Source: Diphasiastrum complanatum
Lineage: Eukaryota > Streptophyta > Lycopodiopsida > Lycopodiales > Lycopodiaceae
Reading direction: 5' to 3'
Length of the DNA: 64,000 nucleotides
Assembly (NCBI GenBank): GCA_029204225.1
Contig: CM055096.1
Span: 68,455,741 to 68,519,740 of the forward strand
This document shows, piece by piece, positions 44,690 to 56,107 of the stretch (the stretch's first letter is position 1; each line of letters begins with the position of its first letter). Position numbers and translations under genes: made by a program. The notes below the pieces were generated by a model, which searched no databases, had not been told where the DNA came from, and was given only the letters and a program-made list of their open reading frames with translations.

Positions 44690-46915
44690 CAACAATATAC
44701 ACCCAGCTACTCACCTTAGTCCAATGGTGTAGCTAAATGGAAGAATCAGACACTTATTAAAAGTGCCAAGAGCATGTTGGCCCATGCCTCTCTGCAACAG
44801 ATATTCTGGGCAGAAGCTGCTACTACAACTGCCTGTTTGTAGAATCGATCCATCACCAAAGACCTGAATGGCAAGACATCTTATGAAGTGGACATGATCG
44901 AAATCATCACTCAAAAATATTCGAGTGTCTGGATGCATCGCTTTCGTTCAGATCTCTGAAGATCTAAGAAGAAAGCTGGATGACAAAAACAGGAAAACGA
45001 TTTTCATCAGCTATTCCCCAAACTACAAGACATACAAGCCCTACAATATGGATACCGAGAAGGCATTCACCGGTAGAGATGTCATTTATGTGGAAGACCA
45101 GTTCATCAACCACAAGGAAAAATTTGCTGACAAATCTGACCCAGAGATCGAGCATCCAAATTCTGATCCAAGGATTCAACTGTAGAATAGCGACATTTAC
45201 TCAAACATTGAGTCAGAATCTCAACGAGTCAACCCACATTAGAGGACCAAAGTTCAACCCATAAGGTCGAACAGGTCAAGACAACCTCCATCCAGATTTA
45301 TGGATGATCCAGCTTACTACTTCATACAAGAACCAACAACTGTTTTTGAGGCTATGTCTACTCCTGATGCTAACCAGTGGAAAGCAGCAATGGACACCGA
45401 ATTTGATTCTCTGATAGAGAATTAAACATGGACAATCACGAAGCTACCAAAGGACTGAAATCCGATTCCATGCAAATGGACATTCAAGGTGAAGTACGAT
45501 GTTGAAGAAAGGCTAAATTATTACAAAGCCAAGCTAGTCGCCAAAGGCTACAACCAGATTTCAGATCAAGACTATTCACAAAAACTTCAGCCCAGTTGTC
45601 AAAACATGCTTCAATCCGCCTACTTCTCTCCTTTGCAACCGCAACAGATCTTGAAATCCACCAGATGGATGTCCAGACGCTTTCCTCAGCAAAACCATCG
45701 AAGAGAAAATCTATATAACGCAACCAGAGGGATAGGAACTCAACTGCAAGCATCAGTACCTTGTATGCAAAATCTACAAGGTGCTCTATGGGCTGAAACA
45801 GTTACCAAGAGTCTAGTTCCAAAAAATCAACGCATTTTTAATCGAGAATGGTTTAATTCCAAACTTTGCTGACTCGAATGCCTACTTCAAGTCTGTATCA
45901 GATTATTTCATTATCATCATTCTCTATGCAAATACACTCATATTCAGTAACGACTTAATCTGATGAAGGAAACGAAATGCATGCTAGCCCAAGAGTACAA
46001 GATGACTAACATGGTTCCAGCCCACTATTGTTTCGGAATCCAAATCCAATGAGATCGACCCAACAAATTGATTTTTATCAGTCAGCAACGATATCTCAAC
46101 AACATGCTGAAAAAGTATGGAATGGCCAACTGCAAACCAAGTCACTTTCCACTCGACCCTGGACTAAAGCTATGGAAGGAACAGTCTCCTCAAATTGAGG
46201 TAGAAAAGGAGGAAGTGAAGTGCTATCCATTTCAATTTATCATCGGTTCACTGATGTACGCAATGATCTGCACGCGACCAAACCTTGCCTATTTGATCAG
46301 TACACTCAGCCAGTTCCTATCAAATCCAAACTTAACTCATTGAAAAGCACTAACAAAGGTCATGAAGTACATCCAAGCAATGAAAACTCTTTGCATCTGC
46401 TACGGAGGCAGCCAAACTACCAACATCCTTGAAGCCTACACAGATGCGGATTGGGTAGGAGATGTCGATACCAGAAAATTAACTTCTGGATTTGTATTTT
46501 TATACAACCAAGGCCCATTGGAATAGTCGACAGTAGACCTCAGTTGCATTATCATCAACAGAATCTAAATACATAGTTGTCACAAATGCAACCAAAGAGG
46601 CGATCTGGCTAAGGCAACTACTTGCAGACATCAACTTTGCACAAACACTTCCTACAACAATCTATTGTGGAAATCAAAGCACAATAGCGCTATCTCTCAG
46701 TCCCAAATTTCACTCTCGAAGCAAACATATCAAAATCAGATATCATTACCTTAGAGAGAAAGTGCATAACAAGGAAGTAGCATTGGTTTTCTACAAGACA
46801 AAATACATGGCAGCAAATTACTTCACAAAGGCTCTATCAAAGGAGCAACATTTCAGATTTAACGATATGTTAAATCTAAAGATCAAGGTTTTTCAAGATC
46901 CACATTAAGAGGGAG
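44690..46915 (+). pseudogene. Ty1/copia pol, 5'-truncated and decayed
   Basis: The integrase C-terminal region is at 44880-45185 (VSGCIAFVQISEDLRRKLDD, KTIFISYSPNYKTYK, DVIYVEDQF). It is followed by a linker, then frameshifted reverse transcriptase (CKWTFKVKYDVEERL at about 45480; RYLNNMLKKYGMANCKPSHF at about 46080; LMYAMICTRPNLAYLIS) and RNase H (AYTDADWVGDVDTRKLTSGF at about 46440). It ends in the polypurine tract TTAAGAGGGAG and a type B LTR. Many stops and shifts. The 5' LTR, gag and integrase core are missing; it abuts opposite-strand gypsy. Confidence 0.86.
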
Positions 46916-47171
46916 TGTTAGATTTTTAATACTCAGTTTTAACAAATCGTTCAAGTAATGAGCATCCTGAAAAAAACAGCCAAAGGCCGAGTACATGTTT
47001 CGGACCATCGCATTTTTCCGCACCTTAGGGATTTTTGTGCCTTAATCGTTTTAAGACACCTTCGTCTTTTTCGCCTTCTTAGCTTTTTTCGCACCTTTGG
47101 AAAAAATGTGACATAGTGGCCAGAATGTCTTGGAATCCATTTCAGGCCTACTTTAGGATTTTTTGCATTTC
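46916..47171 (+). mobile_element. 3' LTR type B, first part
   Basis: Starts TGTTAGATTTTTAATACTC after the polypurine tract and matches the start of the LTR at 25845. It is cut at 47171 by the insertion that follows; its last five bases ATTTC are duplicated at the other side. Confidence 0.82.
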
Positions 47172-50100
47172 TGTTAGGAGAAAAAGTTCCTAACGGGGGA
47201 TTGGTCCAGCCAGAAACCCCTACAGGGAAAGGACCCACACTGTCTTTATGTGAGTAATTAAGGTCTGGCCATTTCCAATCCTAGGGGCTCCACTGATTAT
47301 CCCATACTACCGGTTCAATGAGAGTTTTCCAAGCTCTCAGATGTATGACCAACGGGAGAGTATGCTTATACAAATCCAAGAGTTGCTAGTGAATTACGAA
47401 TACGTAGTGTATAGGCAGCCTATGCTACCCAACGATGATGATCACGGAGGTGTACAATGGCTAGAATCTGAAAATCATTTGCGTTTATTTCTATGGCGAT
47501 GTCTCCAGGACAAATTTCTCGAGCTGTGGTGTCAAATGCTATTATTTCTATGTTGACATGCCCTAAGATGCGTATAACTAACCAGAATTGGTGCGGGTCT
47601 CTAAAGTGTGCTCTATCCATGACATGGCTCTAGGTATGCATCTACAGTTGTTGTATACGTTTGTTGGAGTTTGTCTCATAGTATGGTGCTATACAATGGT
47701 AATATCCTAGGGGATGGTTGTGCCACAGATTCCTATTCAACCTGAGTGGAGGTTATAAGACTCTCTAGAAGATGTGGGTCTTCGTTGTCTAGAAACACTC
47801 ATCATATATGTCATACATAACACATATACATGGACCACCTATCTCCACATCCGATGATACCTTTCAATGCAAAAGATGATCGACTTACAAAAAGTTCTCT
47901 TGTCATTGACAGTCTTCTTGAGACAACTAGTGATAACGTCTGTTGTTATTTTGAAGTGTCTAAGAACATCCTCTTTGAGCCAAATATGACCCAGCTAAGG
48001 TGACTCCCTATAGAGTAGGTCTCTAGATCATTCAATCAATTACTTTGAAGTAGTTGTTTCAATGCTAACACACATCAAACTACAATAAAACTTCACAAGT
48101 GGTCACTTTTATCACGATTTCTCATTTCCTATTAAGGCATTGTCTCTGTGTCCCTATTTCTTAGATCTAACCTTAGCCTCTATAATGTCATGTGGGCATG
48201 GGCTTCCAGAGTTAAGGTCCTTCACCGAATGTAAAGCCGTACTTGGTAAGGGTGATGATCATTTGTGTAGAATGTCTATGGTACTTGACCGATGATTTTT
48301 AGACGTACCAGGTGAGGCTAGTACATACATGCAAAAATAAAACTAACACGTCATTTTCTGGTGATCTTTCGTGCAATGTGGGAGTGCCAGTTATACGCGC
48401 CGCCTTGTTTGCTAGGCGGTAATATTTTGCCAACCATTAGGCCTAGATATTTTGCTAGGCAATTCCAATGGTGGAGGTGACTAGATTGACTCTTATCCAA
48501 AGTGGTGTGTTTGAACCACAGATGGTGGACAGCCCGCTCTTCTATTTCAAAGAGGTCGGGTTATGAAAATCGACATGAACAAGAGACAGATTAAGAAACC
48601 GATAGTAAAAACCATGTCACCTAATCGTACTACGATGTTTATATTGATTGAGGTGCACACACATGATGCTAGAAAATTATCTCAAAATACGTACACAAGA
48701 CCATTGTAAGTTACTTTAAGTAAATAGTTACCTAACAATTTATGCTAAGCATCTAAAGGCATGGTACGTGTATTTTTTTTCACCATTCTTAAAGCTCACA
48801 CATATCGCCATCCTATGAGATGCGGTCATTTCTCACATTCACAACACGATGCAAATCATTCTCTTTCAATGTCAAAATAGATTTATGAAAATGTATACCT
48901 CATTACTGGCTGCAGGTTTGCGCTCAATGGAAAGGAGAGGCTCAGTCACCAATGCTAAGAGTGAACCATCTTTTAAAAAAATAATTTTGTGATGCCATTT
49001 CTGCAATAGACTTTTGCTCTTACTCTTCTTACCAGGGTTTGGAAGAGAAATACAATCTCGTGAAACTCGAGCACACTGCTCATTTGCCTTCTACTCGATG
49101 CTCGAGCCTCCCTGATCGCGATCTACTGGCCCCAGTACCTGCCCACAGCCTGAACTTCGAGCTCTTAGTAGCACGGCCCACAACTCGCTCCTCTGCTCGC
49201 TACTCGCAGATGTCTCCTTCCTCATATCTGCCGCCTCTACTACGAACTCTACCCACGGCTACTGATCCTTTCTCTGCTCCTTCTGCACTCTCCCAACCTC
49301 TTATCTGTCTGCGCTCTGGCTCACTCTTCTTGCTCTTCTTGCTTTCTTCTGTTTGCTAGCTGCAGATCAGTGTTGTGATCACTGAGTTGTCCCTTATCCT
49401 GCTTCTGGTGAGCAGAAATGAAGCCCGTGGTTTTAACAACTGCATCCTGCTCACTCCACGAGCCACGATTCTCGTCTGCTTTGAACAATGAGAAGTTTCC
49501 AGTAAAGAAGACTGAGTCACCGTCCACCTCAGTTAACTTTTCCCACAGGCTGGTTCAAGTAACCATGATCTGTTACTAATAGATAAAGATCGCCTTCATA
49601 CTGCTTCGATGCTCATATTACAACACATTTGTCCTTGCTTTCTGTCTCGACCTTAGAAGTGCTAGCGCTGCTTTTTGCTCCAGGGAAAAGGCGGCCCACT
49701 ATTGCTCATGGCCTGCCTATGGCACATATGATTGCGAGCTGAGGGAGGGGTTTGTACCCTTCTTGTGAAGACACACCGTTCTACTAATCTGCAGCAGACA
49801 GCAAGCATTTTTGGGCAGAATGTAGCTCACTAGTAGATGGCAATGAGAAATTGTATAGTATCCAATGTGCCAGCATGATCAGATTCTATCTTCTTCCATA
49901 GAACAGTAGTGGGAATAAGCTTGGTCTAATCTCGGCTTTAGGATGCCTAGAACTCCTGTTTCTATATCTTCTTTTTACTTATTCTGCAAACGTAATGGCA
50001 TGGTAGAAGGGCATTCTGGTTCCGATCACTCAAGTAGGTGATGTGCAGGCATTGCACAATGGCCATTCATTCGACTCTAATCCTCTTGCTCATAGCTGCA

Positions 50101-51278
50101 GATAGATTTAGGTATTTAGCCTTCATAGATAGCTATTTTCAAGGGGAAGTTTTCTACTCAGATGTCTCATGGTATTACAAAGCAGGTGCAGGTAGTCATT
50201 CAACAACAAAAACCTCAGGCTGACTAGGCTTTACTTGCAGTAGTGTTCAAAGATGAGAAATGTTGTTTACAGACTATAGTTTACACATCCAGAGCTGGGT
50301 AGAGACAGATAATCCAGCAGTAAACCAACAGTATTTGGGAATAGAGAATGGCTATTACAGAACCAGATACAAGGCATGGATAAGTTCCATACACACTCCT
50401 TCTAACACTCCTGGGAGCAAATCAAGCTCAACACACTCTTGAAGGCAGAAACTATAGCATGTACAACAGTTTTAGGAAACATAACCAAAGGCTGGACCAA
50501 AAACCATACATCTTTCAGAGGGCAAAACATAGCCAACATCTTCCTAAAACACTGCCCTCAACTCATCTTCTTATAGTTCAAAAGACAGGTAAAAATGCAA
50601 GTTAGCATGAGAGAGCATCCTTTATATTAACAGGAACCTCCAGCACCATAGCTATTGACAACTGGTGGGGAGATACAGTCACAACATCCAGCTTGAGAAC
50701 ACATTGTGGTGCAGCATAATTTCAGCATAATAGCATGTAGAATGAAAACTAAGTGATCCCACACATTATGCAGCACGTCCTCCTTTTATGGAGTTGAGCT
50801 CATGGCCCTTCTTCAAGTTGCCATTTTGCCATTTTTCTTATCCTTCTCAGCATTGCACACTTAATTTCAGGCATTAAATGTTGATTTGCCCACTTTTCCC
50901 ATATGCCAAAAAAAAAAAAAAACCCCTCATGCTTAATTGTATTTGGGCTTTTGTGTATCAAATCCCCAACATAAATGCCCCTCTTATTCCTTTTGCATTA
51001 ATTGCTTGGCTCAGTACATTTGAAAATTTGCACGGCGTTGTTGGCTATTACAATTCGCATAAGCGGGCCAATTCTAAGGCCGTAAAATATTTTATGGGCC
51101 AATTCTAAGGCCTCAAAATTCTTTCTAGCCACATTATGGACGGGCTGGGACCCCTAACTATAGGCAGCTTTCTGCCGATTTTACTATTACTATTCGGGTT
51201 TTACATGCCGATTTTTACAACATTGTGAAAATCACTCTACAAATAGCCCATTTTTTTGTGCGAAAATATCGGCTAACA
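47172..51278 (+). mobile_element. 4.1-kb TG..CA insertion with 5-bp target duplication
   Basis: Begins TGTTAGGAG and ends GGCTAACA, so the ends are perfect 6-base inverted repeats TGTTAG/CTAACA. It is flanked by ATTTC at 47167-47171 and 51279-51283. Those are the hallmarks of LTR-retrotransposon integration. Inside I saw no internal LTR boundary, primer site, polypurine tract or recognisable protein. It may be a very long solo LTR or a non-coding (LARD-like) element. 49050-49340 is GC-richer with a 106-codon frame that resembles nothing known, and 50908-50922 is an A-run. Confidence 0.75.
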
Positions 51279-51754
51279 ATTTCTCTGTCTTCACCTTTTT
51301 GGACACTTTCGGGATTTGCAACAGTGGCAAACGGACGTCGCCAACTTATCATCAACCCTAAAAATAGCCGGACCGCTAAATATCCCAAGGGCGGTTACCT
51401 ACTTTGTACATATACAAGACTGGCGTAAATAGCATTCAATGCTTGTAAGATATTTTTAGGACACTTGTAAATACATATACTACTAGCTGAATCAAGCTAA
51501 GTAGGATTTTTATTATTATCAGGGTTTTCTATAGCCAGCGTTATCATGCTCATCAAGCTGAATTTATTACTTCAAGCCATTGTACTCACTGTTGATATTA
51601 ATCAGATTGCAATTTTTGTGTCACTACTGTATTGTTCACTTGCGCAATTTTGTATGAATGATTCATCTTGGATATTTGTGCTGCTAACTGTTGCATTTTT
51701 GTTCCTACGAGTCTACACTCAAACTTTTGATGTCTGTCCTCTCTATTTACGACA
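51279..51754 (+). mobile_element. 3' LTR type B, second part
   Basis: Resumes the LTR at the same point it was cut and matches 26150-26589 over its length, ending TTTACGACA. The two parts add up to ~727 bp, near the 745 bp of the intact copy. Confidence 0.85.
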
Positions 51755-52875
51755 TTATTTTAAAAATTGAGGCCTCCTAATAATGTGTAAGTTAAGAGGT
51801 GGAACCCAAAAGGTTATAGAATGTGGTTCACCCCTTGTAGGCATTTATAGGAGCCTCCTCCACGAGTTCTATAGCATAATATTTGTAATGAAATGTTGTT
51901 GCTCTTTTAATTGAAAATTCTACTACTTGCATTTCCTTCTATGCTCCATCTTCTTGCATGTAGTTTGGGTACTTGTGTATGAATGTGATTTTGTTGATTC
52001 TTCCTCTTTCAAGATTGGTTTGTGATTAGTTTCAGGTAGATGTGCAGGGCTTGGAGGTTGATCCATCATTCTACTTAGATCCGATGCTTCCCTGTCCTTG
52101 GCTCCCTGAGGAGTGTTTCTTACAATTGTTGAGTGATAATTATAAAAAGCACTTTGTAGGATTCACATGTGCTGTAGTTGTTAGTTGTTTTGTTTTGTGC
52201 ATTAACATGAGAATAGATTAGGTTTTTTTTTCTTAGTAGATTAGATTCTTTTCCAAGAAGATCAGAAGTAGGAATAGGAATAATCTGCAGACCGTAAGAA
52301 ATCAAGAAAGATCTGAAACAAAACTGTAAGATGAGCTTCCATTGCCATTCTAGGATCGAGATCAGGCCATAGATATGCCAAACTGGCAGGCGGGGCACAT
52401 TACTATTACACTACAAGAAGGTTGAGAATCAAGATAGATAGCAAATAAAATCTGCAATTATTTGTGATAAGAATCTGCTAACATTGGCGCCAATAGTCGT
52501 TGACATTTTCTCGAATCTTGATCCAAGAACTCGTATATAACTCTCAATCTTCCAATTCTTCTTGATTTTTGATTGTCTGCTTGCTTTCTTGCATTCATAT
52601 TTTTTACAAGTATGCATTCAACCTTTTTCTCTAACATCATGATTGCATCAGAATAAGTCTAACAATAATTCTAGCTCTGTGCAATTTCACCACAACCATT
52701 CAAGAAACCAACCGACATGGCACACTGATACCACAATTTTCATGAATTCCACGATCTAGCATACCATTTGTTATTTCATTTCAGATCCATTGTTACCAAT
52801 CGCTTGATCCATAATTCTGATTCCCATCAATCCTCCAACTATCACATTCTTATCATGTTCCAAATTGAGAGGAGA
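51755..52875. other. no recognisable gene
   Basis: Moderately AT-rich, short frames only. CACTACAAGAAG at 52409 resembles a CACTA terminal sequence but has no partner. Confidence 0.4.
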
Positions 52876-52879
52876 AAGA

Positions 52880-53745
52880 CTAGTTTGAGTCCTACATCCG
52901 ACAGTCAGACGTACTAGCCGATAGCTAGATCCGATGACCAACGACTTCTTAAAAATTTAGATCCGACATTGCAACTGACAATCTAGATCCAACGTCTAGA
53001 ACCGATAATTGCATCTGACGTTTAGGTTCGCCGAGTTGCATCCGACGATCTACAACCGATGATGCATTTGAGGAGCTAGATCTGACGATGTTTTGAGAAA
53101 ATTTCATTCTTCATAGTTATATCCAACAATCCACATAACTATATCTGATACTATATCAAACAAATTCCATTCATGTATAGATCCGATACTTCTACTGATT
53201 TGCATTTGACAATTACATTCGACAGACATCTCAGTTGCATCCGACAGTCAAATCTGATGGATAGCCCATTTTGCTTTTGAATTTGCATCTGATGTGAATT
53301 CGAAATGCAACTAATTTTATATCCGACTCTTCATTTCATGTTGTATCCGATGACCATCAACCTTTACATTCGAAGAGCTTCAGATTGAATTCGATGAGCT
53401 AATTGAATTCCTCACAATTGATCAGATTTTCATAATTGATTGTCATCTAAATCATATCCTATATTGAGTTCAATCATATCTGACAAACAATCAATACAGA
53501 ATCTCCTATTGCTAATCTGATTTTGGTATAAGATTTAGTCAAAGACAAAATAGTCCGAGATATATCCATTCATAACATATTACAATAGGGGTCGTAACCG
53601 ACAGCAAATCCGACAAGCTTCTAAAGTGTAACAAACGTCACATTTGACCAGTGTGAATTCTACATCCGACACTACAATAGAAGTTACATCCGATGAGCTA
53701 TTGATTCTAGATCCGAGTTTTTGCTCAGATCCGGCAGACCAATTT
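52880..53745 (+). repeat. cluster of ATCCGAC-like motifs
   Basis: ATCCGAC, ATCCGAT, ATCTGAC, AACCGAT and variants recur roughly 25 times, about every 30 bases, often as GCATCCGACGA or TAGATCCGA. The block precedes a gypsy protease frame and is probably its LTR or leader. Confidence 0.75.
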
Positions 53746-53799
53746 TATAGAATTACCTATTATCAATCTAATTCTATTCTAAGATATTGTCATACCCTA

Positions 53800-54575
53800 A
53801 CCCGGTAAAAATTCAAAGACAATGCAATGAATTTTGAGATGAGTTCGTTAGAGCTGAAGAAAGAGTTTTCACTCTGCCATCTTCCCAGTTACCTACACAA
53901 GGGCAACCACCACAAGGAGTATAGGTTCTTTCCGATCTCTTACAAACTCAGATGATTATGCCCTTCTACACGGTCGTGAAGCTTTCCAAGCCTATTAGGG
54001 ATGCCATATTGCAAAGCTCCCAACAGCCTGATATTCAAGATGAATTAGGGCAACCGAAAAACAATGAAGTGCTTGATAACATAGCTATGAGCTTACTTCA
54101 CATAGGTGTTGCTAAAGGTAACGACATCACCTTACCCGTGCACTATAATTTTTATCCATCCGTACAGGCCATTGTCGATAGTGGTTCTGGCATGAATATT
54201 AATGCCTTGTCCTTAGCAAAGGCATGGGGAATAACAACATTGGAAAAGCCTAAGTACGAGTTATGAATGGCTGACCAAAGAACGACGATGCATGTAGGTC
54301 ACATAACTAGTTTGCCAATTAGAATTGTGGGTTTGAGATTTAACACTCACATTCTACCCTTGTATATGATGAATATGCTCCCTATTGAATGGATACCTAA
54401 GCACACTTTTGCTGCTGAATTAACCACCACTAAGGATGTCCTTTTTATATTGGAGAATGATGAATTATCTGACGACAAAAATATAGTAAAGAGAATCTTT
54501 ATGAATGGTGCAGTGCAATTAGAAATGCTAGAAGGTTGTCGTACTATACCAATAGGGTTAATATACATTTTATAG
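53800..54575 (+). pseudogene. Ty3/gypsy aspartic protease, decayed
   Basis: The frame 53952-54266 reads TVVKLSKPIRDAILQSSQQP and then AIVDSGSGMNINALSLAKAW, a protease flap and active site with DSG intact. One stop at 54264 separates it from 54267-54575 (TSLPIRIVGLRFNTHILPLY), the rest of the protease fold. No zinc knuckle, reverse transcriptase or integrase was found around it. Confidence 0.65.
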
Positions 54576-56100
54576 TAAATAATGTCGTTTCCACAGAGGA
54601 CAACACTAGAAAGTAATGTTTTTGGTACAATTATAGCAAGTGGTTTCGAGGGTTATTCTGGTGGTCGACAGACATTAAAAAGTAATCAGTATTACTTATA
54701 TTTGGGATGGGTAGTGTTAATAAATTCAAAACAACAATCTGGCCTCTATCAAATTGGATGAAGCGCGTTCTACAGATGAGATGTTATCAGAGTAGTACAG
54801 CAGTAGTACACTCTGGCTGATTAAGGTGTCAACAGAGAATCGAGAATTGTTCAATGTAGTCACGACTGTGTAGACAATTAATTAATCGCGTTCGCGAACT
54901 ATTCGTTTCTAGACATAAGTCCTCAAAAATTAAAGTCCAACTTAGTGGTTAAAGAACATGAAGAGTTTTAGAATACGTTAGAAACTTATGTCAATGCCAA
55001 TCAGGAAGACAGATCAAAGACTTAATTCTTCAGACAAGGACTATCATCTCATATGTATACATACAACTTTATTCAATGATCATGCTAGACTGTACCAAAC
55101 ATAGTCGTTATTCGAGTGCCGAAAAGAAAGTATTCGCAACAGACGAATAAGATAGTTTAAAGACAGTTCTTTAGAGCATGCTTTACGGAAACACAACAAA
55201 TGACTGTAATGCACTAGAGCGTCTGTCTGATCAGAGAGAAATTCATGAAATGCGTTAGAGATTGTTAGCAGACTCCAGATCACTCACACTCAACAATGCG
55301 GAGAACAGAGATAAGAGAGAATAACTCACAGAACTCTATTCACTTCTTCAATCTCTTACATAAGCATAAACTCTTCTCTCTCGATGATCGAGACTGAAGT
55401 GTGAGATCAATATATGTTCTACGAGGCGAACATACACACCTCTAAAACAACAGGTGTGTCGCTCCCGTGAAAGGGTCTAGTTAACGATTAGACTGAAAAT
55501 ACGTTCACCTATACCATAGGAGGTATACTTAGCTATGAGTTAAAGTTACTCTAGTTTATCATGTCTTTTCATATCTAGTCGTTTCGTATGGACAACCTAG
55601 TAAAGGTTGTCCAAGACAATGTCTTTTCCTTTAAAATGTCTTGCCCTTAATTACAAGGCAAGTACTTAGGAGATATATTCCTGAAAAATGACTTAGGCCT
55701 CTTTATGATTTATACTTATCCAGCTCATATCTTCATTTTCGAGTATATCATGCCATATTTATGTTGATATTCAATATTTAATATTCTCGTGGCATCATAT
55801 ATCTCCTTCCTCAAATGTGAAACGTCCTCGTGAACATATCATCTTTATTTCGAGGAGTATTCGAGAAACATTCTTGTTCGTCAGACTTTTATTGAGGCAA
55901 AAAGATATTTCTTCATGTATTTCGTCCTTTAGATATTTCTTCATCTTAGAGAATATATGACTTGCTGTTTCTTTTAATTGAATAGGTTGTTTTGAGTTGA
56001 TCTTTGAATTGCTGATGAAAATTAAAATCAAACTTCAAAAAATCTTTACACTTCAAAAAGTCAGCATCCCATAGAAACACCACCATGACAAAGACACGAA
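54576..56100. other. no recognisable gene; LTR-like on the minus strand
   Basis: Minus strand at about 54605-54575 reads CTCTGTGGAAACGACATTAT, similar to CTCTGTGGGAACGATAATCT at 22.99 kb, suggesting an LTR end pointing leftward. The rest is AT-rich with short frames only. Confidence 0.35.
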
Positions 56101-56107
56101 TGAATAT

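Noticed and set aside
49039-49359. 106-codon GC-rich frame inside the 4.1-kb insertion
   Set aside because: Ser/Leu/Pro-rich low-complexity translation with no recognisable domain; not enough to call a gene.
52409-52420. CACTACAAGAAG as a CACTA terminal repeat
   Set aside because: No inverted partner at a plausible distance and no transposase relic next to it.
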